Below are positions 7,409 to 14,602 of a stretch of DNA of 21,722 bases, piece after piece. The first letter of the stretch is position 1, and every line of letters starts with the position of its first letter. The translations under genes were made by a program, and so were the position numbers. The notes under the pieces were generated by a model. That model had not been told where the DNA came from and made no database searches. It was given only the letters and a program-made list of their open reading frames with translations. Source of the DNA: Tessaracoccus flavescens (GTDB lineage Bacteria > Actinomycetota > Actinomycetes > Propionibacteriales > Propionibacteriaceae); NCBI GenBank assembly GCA_020741375.1, contig DYZF01000184.1, positions 1 through 21,722 on the forward strand, in the 5' to 3' direction.

Positions 7409-8584
7409 GTGCCTAGTGGAACCGACGTCGTTGCCCTCGTCCTAGCGGGGGGCCGCGGGTCGCGCCTCGAGCCGCTCACCGACGCCCGCCCCAAACCGGC
7501 CGTCCCGTTCGCAGGCACCTACCGCCTGATCGACATCACGCTGTCCAACCTCGCCAACTCCGGCATCCGCGACGTCTGGGTGGTGGAGCAGTACCGCGCG
7601 AACATCCTGAACCGTCACCTGGCCGGTGGCCGGCCGTGGGATCTCGACGGCACCCGCCGCGGCCTGCGGATCCTCCCACCCGTTGAAGGCGACCTCGACG
7701 ACGGATTCGCCAAGGGCAACGGCCACGCCCTCTTCCAGCAGTTGGAGGCCCTGGAGGAGCACGGATCGCGCACCGTCATCGTGCTCAGCGCAGATCATCT
7801 CTACCTGCTAGACCTGCGCCAGGTGCTGGCGCAGCACTGGGAGCGGGCCAGCGATCTGACGATCGTCACCACCGTCGTCGATGAAGACCCGTCTCGCTAC
7901 GGCGCCGTGAAGGCAGACGACGCCGGCCGCGTCGTCGACTACAACTACAAGCCGTCCGATCCCGACGACAGGGTGGTCTCCACCGAGGTGCTGGTGTTCG
8001 AGGTGTCCGCCCTAAAGGGTGCCGTCGACGCGCTGAGGGAGCCCGGATCCGACGGGTCAGACCTCGGCGACTACGGCGAATCGATCATTCCCCACCTCGT
8101 CGAGCACGCCGTCGTCCACGAGTATCGGATGGACGGCTACTGGCGCGACGTGGGCACGGTGGACGCCTACTTCCGCGCCCACATGGAGCTCATCGAAGGC
8201 ACTGGCGTGGAGCTCAACCGCCCGGGCTGGCCGATCGTGAGCAACCTGCGGGCCGCCCCGCCGGCGCGGATCGACACCCACGCCACCGTCACGGACTCCC
8301 TGATCAGCTCAGGCGCCACGATCTTGGGCGAGGTGCACCACAGCGTGATCGGGCCCGGCGTCGTCGTGGAGCGTGGCGCGACGGTGTCGCGTTCGGTGCT
8401 CATCGGCGACGTGGTGGTCCCGTCGGGCGCCCAGCTGGCCTCCGTCATCGCCGACCACGGCGTCACGATCCCGGCGACGGCGGTGGGTCAGACCAAGCCC
8501 GGGCCCGGCAACATCACGGTGCTCGTCGGCGACACCGACGACGAGGGCGACTCGCTCAGCGCCGCGCCTCCGCAGCACCTCTGA
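7409..8584 (+). CDS. glgC: Glucose-1-phosphate adenylyltransferase family protein (GlgC-like)
   Basis: Predicted ADP-glucose pyrophosphorylase, which makes ADP-glucose from glucose-1-phosphate and ATP for glycogen or maltosyl-phosphate synthesis. The nucleotidyltransferase signature LAGGRGSRLEPLT followed by RPKPAVPFAGTYRLID is near the N-terminus; SADHLYLLDL replaces the usual GDHIYxMDY but keeps the Asp; YWRDVGTVDAY is canonical; the C-terminal third is a left-handed beta-helix of hexapeptide type (HATVTDSLISSGATILGEV and following). GTG at 7409 gives 391 residues, slightly shorter than typical GlgC (about 405). The open frame reaches further upstream (7289), but that part overlaps meaB and lacks homology. 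No glycogen synthase is in the window. The motif drift means a related sugar-phosphate nucleotidyltransferase cannot be excluded. Confidence 0.82.
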   Translation: MPSGTDVVALVLAGGRGSRLEPLTDARPKPAVPFAGTYRLIDITLSNLANSGIRDVWVVEQYRANILNRHLAGGRPWDLDGTRRGLRILPPVEGDLDDGFAKGNGHALFQQLEALEEHGSRTVIVLSADHLYLLDLRQVLAQHWERASDLTIVTTVVDEDPSRYGAVKADDAGRVVDYNYKPSDPDDRVVSTEVLVFEVSALKGAVDALREPGSDGSDLGDYGESIIPHLVEHAVVHEYRMDGYWRDVGTVDAYFRAHMELIEGTGVELNRPGWPIVSNLRAAPPARIDTHATVTDSLISSGATILGEVHHSVIGPGVVVERGATVSRSVLIGDVVVPSGAQLASVIADHGVTIPATAVGQTKPGPGNITVLVGDTDDEGDSLSAAPPQHL

Positions 8585-8630
8585 GCCGTGGCCAAGGCCC
8601 GCTGATTGGTAAAAAGCGGGAGGCAGCCGG

Positions 8631-8636
8631 TAAAGT
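8631..8636 (+). promoter_or_regulatory. Candidate -10 for the tRNA-Ser gene
   Basis: TAAAGT lies 7 nt before the mature tRNA 5' end. TTGGTA at 8606-8611 could serve as -35 but the spacer would be 19 nt. Confidence 0.35.
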
Positions 8637-8643
8637 ATCCGGC

Positions 8644-8728
8644 GGTGATGTGTCTGAGCGGCCGAAAGAGCTCGCCTCGAAAGCGAGAGTAGGGAAACCT
8701 ACCGGGGGTTCAAATCCCTCCATCACCG
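8644..8728 (+). tRNA. tRNA-Ser (anticodon CGA)
   Basis: An 85-nt class II cloverleaf. Acceptor arms GGTGATG (8644-8650) and CATCACC (8721-8727) pair perfectly, with discriminator G at 8728. Anticodon stem CTCGC/GCGAG (8671-8675, 8683-8687) encloses the loop CTCGAAA with anticodon CGA at 8678-8680, reading serine codon UCG. The T arm has GGTTCAAAT, and a long variable arm typical of tRNA-Ser lies between the anticodon and T arms. CCA is not encoded. Confidence 0.96.
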
Positions 8729-8736
8729 CTCTGGGT

Positions 8737-8780
8737 AAGGCCCCGAACCTGCTAGTCACAGCAGAGTCGGGGCCTTTCTC
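8737..8780 (+). terminator. Intrinsic terminator after tRNA-Ser
   Basis: AAGGCCCCGA (8737-8746) pairs with TCGGGGCCTT (8767-8776); an inner CTGCT/AGCAG stem closes the loop, and TTTCTC follows. It starts 8 nt after the tRNA. Confidence 0.88.
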
Positions 8781-8832
8781 GTTGGGGAAAATCGCCACTC
8801 GACGGGGTCTCTCACCCCCAAAACGGCCCGAT

Positions 8833-8865
8833 GGTGCGATCGAGCGCACCGAATCCCAGATTCGG
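8833..8865 (-). terminator. Candidate terminator of the LytR_C-domain gene (double hairpin)
   Basis: GGTGCG/CGCACC (8833-8838, 8845-8850) and CCGAATC/GATTCGG (8849-8855, 8859-8865) are two hairpins sharing two bases, so only one can form fully. They lie 23 nt past the minus-strand gene's stop; a minus-strand TTTT follows near 8820. Confidence 0.45.
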
Positions 8866-8888
8866 CGCTCAGGCTCGTGATGCGGGGA

Positions 8889-9452
8889 TCAGCCCTCGGG
8901 GGTTGCGGCGGGCGAGGCAGGGGCCGTCGGGGTGACGGCGGTGCTCGGGGCCGCGGACGGCGACGCCGACGGGACGACGCAGATCACACCAGCGGTGGCC
9001 GGGGCTTCCGGCATGGGGCTGGGGTTCATGTCCTTGTATTCGCTGCCGACCAAGACGTCGACGGTGCCGTCGACGCGGTCGTCGTGCTCGATGGTGGCTT
9101 CGTTGAAGTAGGACGCCACGAGAGTCAGCTCGGCCAACTGCTCCTCGTTACCGCGAATGATCGTGGTCTTGATTCGCTCATCCGTGTTGTCCACCCGGAC
9201 GACCTTGAAGCCCACTTCCTTCATGGAACGGCTGATCCGGTTGGCCAGGCCGCTGGTGAAGCCACCGTTGAAGATGCGCACGCTCACGTCCGACGGCGCG
9301 ACCACCGACGCGGACTGCGTCACGCACGGGGTGGGCGACGGCGACGGCAGCGGCTCAGTGAGCGCCTTCCACCCCCAGTTGGCTGCGTAGATCAACAGGC
9401 CGAGCAGCCCCAGCAGGATGACTGGGGTGGCGATGAGCCGGAAGATCTTCAC
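8889..9452 (-). CDS. Single-pass membrane protein with LytR C-terminal-type domain
   Basis: The 187-residue protein has an N-terminal membrane helix (about 6-26), a short Pro/Ser linker and one extracytoplasmic LytR_C domain (about 54-138; VSVRIFNGGFTSGLANRISRSM is the characteristic opening), then a Pro/Ser/Thr/Ala-rich tail. LytR_C domains occur in cell-envelope proteins; a similar stand-alone protein in mycobacteria (Cei) supports envelope integrity, so an envelope role is likely but inferred. The start is GTG at 9452 with only a weak ribosome binding site. It lies 36 nt after the upstream small gene on the same strand and is probably co-transcribed with it. Confidence 0.8.
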   Translation of the reverse strand: MKIFRLIATPVILLGLLGLLIYAANWGWKALTEPLPSPSPTPCVTQSASVVAPSDVSVRIFNGGFTSGLANRISRSMKEVGFKVVRVDNTDERIKTTIIRGNEEQLAELTLVASYFNEATIEHDDRVDGTVDVLVGSEYKDMNPSPMPEAPATAGVICVVPSASPSAAPSTAVTPTAPASPAATPEG

Positions 9453-9488
9453 TGGGCACCGTCACTTTCGGGGGTCTGGGTGGTTAAC

Positions 9489-9782
9489 CTACTGCAACTC
9501 GAGCACTCGTGCGTGCATTGTCTGACGCTGTTGCAGCGCGGCACGCAGCGCTCGGTGGAGCCCGTCCTCGAGGTACAGCTCGCCGCGGTAGGCCACGACG
9601 TGGGCGAAAAGATCGCCGTAGAACGTGGAGTCTTCCTCCAGCAATGCCTCGAGATCGAGCGTGCGCTTGGTGGTCACGAGCTCGTCGAGCCGGACCTGAT
9701 GGGGTGCGATCGAGATCCACTGCTTCTGGGTGTAGCCGTGGTCGGGGTAAGGGCGGGAATCGCCGACTCGCTTGAAGATCAC
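9489..9782 (-). CDS. Small conserved actinobacterial protein, function unknown
   Basis: A 97-residue cytoplasmic protein, MIFKRVGDSRPYPDHG at its start, with LDELVTTKRTLDLEALL in the middle and a GELYLEDGLHRALRAALQQR segment near the C-terminus. From memory, near-identical proteins are widespread in Actinomycetota and are sometimes auto-labelled VapB-type antitoxin, yet no toxin gene is adjacent, so I do not adopt that name. The DGLHRALRA segment recalls the DGxHR motif of ParB/sulfiredoxin-like folds, which is only a suggestion. Start GTG at 9782 has TAGGCT 6 nt upstream and no ribosome binding site. It is divergent from the DUF853 ATPase (89 bp) and precedes the LytR_C gene. Confidence 0.78.
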   Translation of the reverse strand: MIFKRVGDSRPYPDHGYTQKQWISIAPHQVRLDELVTTKRTLDLEALLEEDSTFYGDLFAHVVAYRGELYLEDGLHRALRAALQQRQTMHARVLELQ

Positions 9783-9788
9783 CGGGCC

Positions 9789-9794
9789 AGCCTA
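9789..9794 (-). promoter_or_regulatory. Candidate -10 for a leaderless transcript of the 97-residue protein gene
   Basis: Minus-strand TAGGCT ends exactly 6 nt before the GTG start at 9782; no Shine-Dalgarno sequence fits in between. Confidence 0.45.
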
Positions 9795-9871
9795 CCTGTC
9801 GGCCCGCTCCGACGGCAGGGGGTGCCTCGCCACTTCGCTCTTCCGTCGGTGCGATATGGAAAAGTAGAGCC

Positions 9872-11518
9872 GTGAGCAACGAAGCAATGATCCAGAAGAT
9901 CGTCGACGGCTACTCGTTCGACGTGCCCACCGCCACCTTGGGTGTCCTCATGGACGAGTCCCCCATCGTCGAAGCGCCGATCCGGATTCCGCTCAGCATG
10001 TTCAACCGCCACGGCCTCGTGGCCGGCGCCACCGGCACCGGTAAGACCGTCACGCTGCAGGTGATGGCCGAGGCGCTCAGCAACGCGGGCGTGCCCGTCT
10101 TCGCAGCAGACATCAAGGGCGATCTCAGCGGGATGGCCACGGCGGCCGAGGCTAACGAAAAGATCCTCGCCCGCACCCAGAAGCAGGGTCAGCCGTGGGA
10201 ACCGAAGGGTTACCCGTGTGAGTTCTACGCTCTGGGCGGCCAGGGCATCGGCGTGCCCGTGCGCGCCACCATCTCGTCGTTCGGCCCCATCCTGCTCAGC
10301 AAGGTGCTGGGCCTGAACAAGGTGCAGGAATCATCGCTCGGCCTGATCTTCCACTACGCGGATCAGAACGGCCTCCTGCTGCTGGACCTCAAGGACCTCA
10401 CCGAGCTCATCAAGTACCTCACCTCCGACGAGGGCAAGGAGGAGCTGAAGGGCATCGGCGGCATCTCCACCGCCACCGCGGGCGTCATTCTGCGCAATCT
10501 CGTCACGCTCTCCAGCCAGGGCGCCGACGTCTTCTTCGGTGAGCCGGAGTTCGATCCCGCAGACCTCATGCGCATCGCGCCCGACGGCCGCGGCGTCGTC
10601 TCGCTGCTGGAGCTGCCCGAGCTGGCCAGCCGCCCCGCGCTCTTCTCCACCTTCCTCATGTGGCTGCTGGCAGACATGTTCTCCGAGCTCCCCGAAGTGG
10701 GCGACATCGACAAGCCCAAGCTCGTCTTCTTCTTCGACGAGGCCCACCTGCTGTTCAACGACGCCTCCGATGCGTTCCTCGACGCCATCACGCAGACGGT
10801 CCGCCTCATCCGTTCGAAGGGTGTTGGCGTCTTCTTTGTCACTCAGACGCCCAAGGACGTGCCCGACGATGTGCTGGCGCAGCTCGGATCTCGCGTGCAG
10901 CACCAGCTCCGCGCCCACACGCCAAACGACGCGAAGGCACTCCGGGCCACCGTCTCCACCTACCCCAACTCGGATTACGACCTCGAGCAGGTGCTGCAGC
11001 AGCTCGGCACCGGCGAGGCCATCGTCACCGTCCTCAGCGAGAAGGGCGCCCCGACGCCTGTGGCCCGCACCCGCATGTGGGCGCCGACGTCGATCATGGG
11101 CCCGACGCCCGAGGATCAGCTGCGTGCCGGGGTGGCACAGTCCTCGCTGATGACGAAGTACGGCGAGGCGATCGACCGCGAATCCGCCTACGAGATCCTT
11201 GCCAGGCACCTGGAGGCCGGGGCAGCCAAGGCCGAGCAGGAGCGCCTCGAAGCCGAGCGGATCGAGGAGGAGAAGCGGATCGAGAAGGAACTGGCCGCCC
11301 TCGAGAAGGAAGAGGCGAAGCGCCAGAAGGAACTGCTCGCCGAGCAGCGCCGCCTCGAGCGCGAGCGCAAGGCCGAGGAGGCCGCGCGCCGGAAGTGGGA
11401 GAAGGAGAACCCCACCCTCATCCAGCAGGTCACCAAGTCCAGAATCTTCAAGGATTTTGTGCGCACCGCCGGCCGCGAGATCATCCGCGGCGTGTTCGGC
11501 ACGGGCCGTCGCCGCTGA
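9872..11518 (+). CDS. HerA-like/DUF853 (YjgR-type) ATPase
   Basis: P-loop ATPase of the HerA/FtsK superfamily, 548 residues. Walker A is GATGTGKT (52-59) after an FNRHGLVA strand; Walker B is LVFFFDEAH (284-292); FVTQTPKDVPDDVLAQLGSRVQHQLRA carries the sensor and probable arginine finger region. The C-terminus (about 425-510) is a highly charged Glu/Lys/Arg coiled coil, followed by a basic end (GTGRRR). Proteins of this family (E. coli YjgR, M. tuberculosis Rv2510c) have no settled function; DNA translocation is assumed from the fold only. GTG at 9872 is the start; there is no clear ribosome binding site and an AT-rich GATATGGAAAAGT stretch lies just upstream. It faces away from the small conserved gene. 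Confidence 0.9.
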   Translation: MSNEAMIQKIVDGYSFDVPTATLGVLMDESPIVEAPIRIPLSMFNRHGLVAGATGTGKTVTLQVMAEALSNAGVPVFAADIKGDLSGMATAAEANEKILARTQKQGQPWEPKGYPCEFYALGGQGIGVPVRATISSFGPILLSKVLGLNKVQESSLGLIFHYADQNGLLLLDLKDLTELIKYLTSDEGKEELKGIGGISTATAGVILRNLVTLSSQGADVFFGEPEFDPADLMRIAPDGRGVVSLLELPELASRPALFSTFLMWLLADMFSELPEVGDIDKPKLVFFFDEAHLLFNDASDAFLDAITQTVRLIRSKGVGVFFVTQTPKDVPDDVLAQLGSRVQHQLRAHTPNDAKALRATVSTYPNSDYDLEQVLQQLGTGEAIVTVLSEKGAPTPVARTRMWAPTSIMGPTPEDQLRAGVAQSSLMTKYGEAIDRESAYEILARHLEAGAAKAEQERLEAERIEEEKRIEKELAALEKEEAKRQKELLAEQRRLERERKAEEAARRKWEKENPTLIQQVTKSRIFKDFVRTAGREIIRGVFGTGRRR

Positions 11519-11525
11519 TCCGGTG

Positions 11526-11675
11526 ATGTCGATGCCTCAGGTTGTCTTTGTCAGCTCGCTCCAGAAGGTTCTGCCGGGAGTCGATCCGATCGGCGACCTC
11601 GATTACGCCACCGGCTGGGTGACTGGCGCGGAGTGGCTGCGACGCCGTCGAGCGTTGGGCGAGGCCGTCAGCTGA
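11526..11675 (+). CDS. Possible small ORF, 49 residues, unknown
   Basis: ATG at 11526 opens a 49-codon frame 7 nt after the DUF853 stop and ends by overlapping the convergent solute-binding gene by 8 nt. It contains two tryptophans and a basic stretch (LRRRRALGE). There is no good ribosome binding site, although it could be translated by coupling from the ATPase gene. I recognise no family; it may be a remnant or chance frame. Confidence 0.25.
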   Translation: MSMPQVVFVSSLQKVLPGVDPIGDLDYATGWVTGAEWLRRRRALGEAVS

Positions 11676-13068
11676 CGGTGTAGCGGACGACGTCCGGGTC
11701 CGTGCGGACGCGGTCGCTGATGGCTTGGAGTTTCTCCGCCAGTTCGGTGGCCTTCACCGTGCCGCTGAGGAACTTGCGCCAGAGCTCGTTGTGCTCTGCG
11801 GTCAGCCCGTAGTGGTTGACGAATCGCCAGCTGAAGACGTGCTCGCCGGCGTCGGCCAGCAGGCGCGTCTGCGCCTTCAGGAGGGGATCCGCAGTGTCGG
11901 TGGACGCGCGGACCACCGTCGGGATCTTGTTCTCCTCCGAGAACGCCGCGGCAGCCTCTGCCGACAGCATCACACGCAGCAGCTCCTTCGCCCCGGCCAC
12001 GTTCTTGGCCTGTGCGGGCACGATGAACTGCTCCGACGGCGCCGCGTGGGCGGCGGTGATCGGCAGGGTCGGCGCCGCCGTCAGGGTGGGAACGGGGGCG
12101 ACGGTGAGCTCGAACCCCTCGGGGCGTGAGGTGTCGGTTTCGGTGGCGATCCAGGCGCCGGATGGGTAGAGGAGGGCCTTGCCGTCGCGGGCCCAAGCCG
12201 TCTGCGCGTCGAGATAGGGGCCGCCGCCGAGGAAGTGACCACCCGCGACCAGCGCCTCCATCATCTGCAGCACGCCGGTGACGGCCGGGTGCAGCCAGGC
12301 GTCCTCGTCGAGGTTGTCGAGCGCCGTCCGGACCTCATGCCCGCCCTCCTTGATGGCCGACGAAATCGCCAGCTCTTGGAAGTAGGTCGCGGCCTCGGTG
12401 CCCCACACGAAGAGCGAACGGCCCTGCTCGCGGGCCTGATCGGCCAGCGTGAACATCTCGTCCCACGTGGCCGGCACCTTCCACCCTTGGGCCGCGAACT
12501 CGGAGCCGGAATACCAGAGGCCGTAGACGGCGAGCGCGTAGTTGATGGCCACGAGCTTCCCGTCGAAGCTGCCCGCCTCTTCGACGCCCGCGTAAAGGGT
12601 GTCGCGGATGGGGATTCCCTCCAGATTGGGGGCATCCATCAGGTCCTCGAGGGAGCTGAGTTGGTTGAGCATGGACGCGACCGCGAGCTTCCCGGCGCCA
12701 GAGTTGTCGATCAGATCTGGCGGGGTGGCACCGTCGGCGAAGCGTGGCGCGAGTTCGCTGACGTTGGCGGAGGCGCTGACGGTGGCGGTGACGCCGTCGT
12801 GAAGGGTTGCGAGCTGGCGTGCCGCGGCTCGGACGTAGCTGGTGCCGAAGGCGCCGTCGAAGACGACCGCCTCCACCGTCGAGGGGACGGTCAGCCCGAA
12901 GGGCCGTGCGCTGGGGGTGGCCGACGGCGACGCCGACGCTGGCGCGGAGCTGGGCGGGGTGCTCGTGGGGTTGGGGACGGGCGTTTGCCGCGGGGAGCAG
13001 GCGACAGTGGAGCCAACGGCGAGGCCAGCGAGGCTCGACAACGCGAGCCGGCGGCTGATCGTCGGCAT
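11668..13068 (-). CDS. NgcE-like carbohydrate ABC transporter substrate-binding protein
   Basis: Extracytoplasmic sugar-binding protein of 466 residues. It opens with a twin-arginine-like SRRLAL (5-10), a hydrophobic segment and C23 in STVAC, an imperfect lipobox, then a Pro/Ser/Thr linker to about 55. The body matches, as I recall it, the N-acetylglucosamine/chitobiose binding protein NgcE of Streptomyces: AVVFDGAFG, PPDLIDNSGAG, AVYGLWYSGSEF, PATWDEMF, YPSGAWIATE and PSEQFIVPAQAKN. ATG at 13068 is supported by AGGAG 7 nt upstream and by the signal peptide starting there. No permease or ATPase genes flank it, so it is an orphan component here; partners must be encoded elsewhere or it acts as a sensor. 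Ligand is inferred, not proven. Confidence 0.85.
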   Translation of the reverse strand: MPTISRRLALSSLAGLAVGSTVACSPRQTPVPNPTSTPPSSAPASASPSATPSARPFGLTVPSTVEAVVFDGAFGTSYVRAAARQLATLHDGVTATVSASANVSELAPRFADGATPPDLIDNSGAGKLAVASMLNQLSSLEDLMDAPNLEGIPIRDTLYAGVEEAGSFDGKLVAINYALAVYGLWYSGSEFAAQGWKVPATWDEMFTLADQAREQGRSLFVWGTEAATYFQELAISSAIKEGGHEVRTALDNLDEDAWLHPAVTGVLQMMEALVAGGHFLGGGPYLDAQTAWARDGKALLYPSGAWIATETDTSRPEGFELTVAPVPTLTAAPTLPITAAHAAPSEQFIVPAQAKNVAGAKELLRVMLSAEAAAAFSEENKIPTVVRASTDTADPLLKAQTRLLADAGEHVFSWRFVNHYGLTAEHNELWRKFLSGTVKATELAEKLQAISDRVRTDPDVVRYTVS

Positions 13069-13129
13069 GTCAGGCTCCTGGGGCCATGCTCGCTCTGCGT
13101 GCGCAGGCGGGGAAAGGTGCGGTGCTCCA

Positions 13130-13135
13130 AACATA
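13130..13135 (-). promoter_or_regulatory. Candidate -10 for the NgcE-like gene
   Basis: Minus-strand TATGTT is the best TAnnnT match in the 159-bp gap, giving a leader of about 55 nt. No convincing -35 is present at the right spacing. Confidence 0.3.
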
Positions 13136-13227
13136 CGGCACCCTCATGTCACCCCACATCGGACGCCGGTCTGAGGTTTCCAGTTCCTTGAGGAGGAGGG
13201 CGGCGCCCGCCCCCGAGGCGTGGACGG

Positions 13228-13746
13228 TCAGCGACCGGTGCCGGCGTACACCGTGGCCGACTCAGTGGCGTCCAGCCCGAACGCCGAGTGAGCCGCGCGG
13301 ACCGCACGGTCCACCTCGTCGGCGCCCACGATCACCGAGATCCGGATCTCCGAGGTGGAGATCATCTGCAGGTTCACGTCGGCGGAGGCCAGAGCCTCGA
13401 AGAACGTGGCGGAGACGCCGGGGTGCGAGCGCATGCCCACGCCCACGACGGAGACCTTGCCGATCTGATCGTCGTAGAGCAGTTCCTCGAAGCCGACGGC
13501 GTCCTTGATCTCCTCGAGCGCCTCGATGGCCTTGGCGCCGTCGGACATGGGGAGGGTGAAGGAGATGTCCGTAGCCACGTCGGACAGGCGCGACACGTTC
13601 TGGACGATCATGTCGATGTTGATGTCCTTGGCGGCGATGGCCTTGAAGATGGCGGCGGCTTCGCCGACCTTGTCGGGGACGCCTGCGATGGTGATCTTGG
13701 CCTCGCCGCGATCGTGCGCGACACCGGTGATGATGGCTTCTTCCAT
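13228..13746 (-). CDS. Probable internal lysC beta-subunit start (regulatory ACT fragment)
   Basis: Within lysC, ATG at residue 253 (13746) is preceded 6 nt upstream by AAGGAC (13753-13758), a good internal ribosome binding site. Translation from it would give a 172-residue protein containing only the two ACT domains. Corynebacterium and Bacillus aspartokinases make such a beta subunit from an in-frame internal start at the equivalent place, forming an alpha2beta2 enzyme. Here it is predicted from the sequence only. Confidence 0.5.
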   Translation of the reverse strand: MEEAIITGVAHDRGEAKITIAGVPDKVGEAAAIFKAIAAKDINIDMIVQNVSRLSDVATDISFTLPMSDGAKAIEALEEIKDAVGFEELLYDDQIGKVSVVGVGMRSHPGVSATFFEALASADVNLQMISTSEIRISVIVGADEVDRAVRAAHSAFGLDATESATVYAGTGR

Positions 13747-14502
13747 GTTTTCGTCCTTGTCGATCTCTTCCTGGCTCTTCACCCAGGTGCCCGGCTTGTC
13801 AGTGAATGAGGAACGCACGTGCACCGGCACGCCCTCGCGGCGCGCGTACTCGACGCAACGCAGGTGAAGGATCTTGGCGCCCGAGGCCGCCATCTCCATC
13901 ATGTCTTCGTAGCCGATCTGGCTGATGTGGCGGGCCGACGGCACAATCCGCGGGTCTGCCGTGTAGACGCCGTCGACGTCCGAGTAGATCTCGCAGTAGT
14001 CGGCTCCCAGCGCGGCGGCCAAGGCGACGGCGGTGGTGTCGGAGGCCCCGCGGCCCAGCGTCGTGACATCCTTCGTCGTCTGCGCCACGCCTTGGAAGCC
14101 AGCGACGATGACGACGTTGTTCTCGGTGAGCGACTTCTCGACGCGGCCCGGCGTGATGTCGATGATGCGGGCGTTGCCGTGCGTGGGCGTGGTGATGATG
14201 CCGGCCTGCGAACCGGTGTAGGACACGGCCTCTACGCCGACATCGGCCAGAGCCATCGCCAGCAGGGCGGCGGACTGGCGTTCGCCTGTAGTGAGCAGCA
14301 TGTCGAGCTCGCGCGACTTCGGTCGCGGCGACACCTGAAGCGCCAGATCCATCAACTCGTCAGTGGTGTCTCCCATCGCGGAGATCACGATGATGATGTC
14401 GTGGCCCTCGCTGCGCGTGCGCGCGATGCGGCGGGCGACGCGCTTGATCGACTCGGCGTCGGCAACCGACGATCCGCCGAACTTCTGAACGATGCGTCCC
14501 AT
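13228..14502 (-). CDS. lysC: Aspartate kinase
   Basis: Phosphorylates L-aspartate with ATP, the entry to lysine, threonine, methionine and diaminopimelate synthesis. The 424-residue protein has KFGGSS (7-12) at the N-terminus, the [15 protein letters not shown] substrate region (71-85), GRGASDTTA and [15 protein letters not shown] (173-187) of the kinase domain, and two C-terminal ACT regulatory domains (about 265-335 and 348-420), including [15 protein letters not shown] (301-315), which aligns with the lysine/threonine feedback site of Corynebacterium LysC. The frame is open to 14688 but ATG at 14502 is correct: [12 protein letters not shown] is the normal beginning and GGGAGGA sits upstream. 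The usual partner asd is not downstream; an NgcE-like gene follows instead. Confidence 0.97.
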   Translation of the reverse strand: MGRIVQKFGGSSVADAESIKRVARRIARTRSEGHDIIIVISAMGDTTDELMDLALQVSPRPKSRELDMLLTTGERQSAALLAMALADVGVEAVSYTGSQAGIITTPTHGNARIIDITPGRVEKSLTENNVVIVAGFQGVAQTTKDVTTLGRGASDTTAVALAAALGADYCEIYSDVDGVYTADPRIVPSARHISQIGYEDMMEMAASGAKILHLRCVEYARREGVPVHVRSSFTDKPGTWVKSQEEIDKDENMEEAIITGVAHDRGEAKITIAGVPDKVGEAAAIFKAIAAKDINIDMIVQNVSRLSDVATDISFTLPMSDGAKAIEALEEIKDAVGFEELLYDDQIGKVSVVGVGMRSHPGVSATFFEALASADVNLQMISTSEIRISVIVGADEVDRAVRAAHSAFGLDATESATVYAGTGR

Positions 14503-14522
14503 GCTTTCCTCCCATTGAACGG

Positions 14523-14540
14523 GGCCAACAATAGTTGGCC
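14523..14540. promoter_or_regulatory. Palindrome over the candidate lysC -10
   Basis: GGCCAACAATAGTTGGCC is a perfect 7-bp inverted repeat with a 4-nt centre. The minus-strand TATTGT (14528-14533) inside it is a good -10, placing the start of transcription near 14521, about 19 nt before the lysC ATG. The palindrome could therefore be an operator. Its GGCC (14537-14540) is shared with the neighbouring terminator stem. Confidence 0.5.
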
Positions 14541-14570
14541 GGCAGGCTCCATCGCGGGAACCTGCCGGCC
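14537..14570 (-). terminator. Candidate terminator after the sigma/membrane protein operon
   Basis: GGCCGGCAGG (14537-14546) pairs perfectly with CCTGCCGGCC (14561-14570), with TCC/GGA continuing the stem inside after one mismatch. It is 33 nt past the stop of the minus-strand membrane protein gene; AACTATTGTT follows on the minus strand, a weak U-rich tail. Confidence 0.7.
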
Positions 14571-14602
14571 GTGAGAATGCAGGGGGTGCCAGACCTTGGA
14601 GG

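Noticed and set aside
8650..8880. 76-codon plus-strand frame over the tRNA-Ser
   Set aside because: It translates the tRNA and its terminator; the cloverleaf explains the sequence.
9489..9782. VapBC toxin-antitoxin module
   Set aside because: No PIN-domain toxin adjacent; the downstream gene is a LytR_C membrane protein and the divergent gene is an ATPase.
13198..13212. Hairpin GGGCG/CGCCC after lysC as a terminator
   Set aside because: Only 5 bp in very GC-rich sequence, no T-tract; likely chance.
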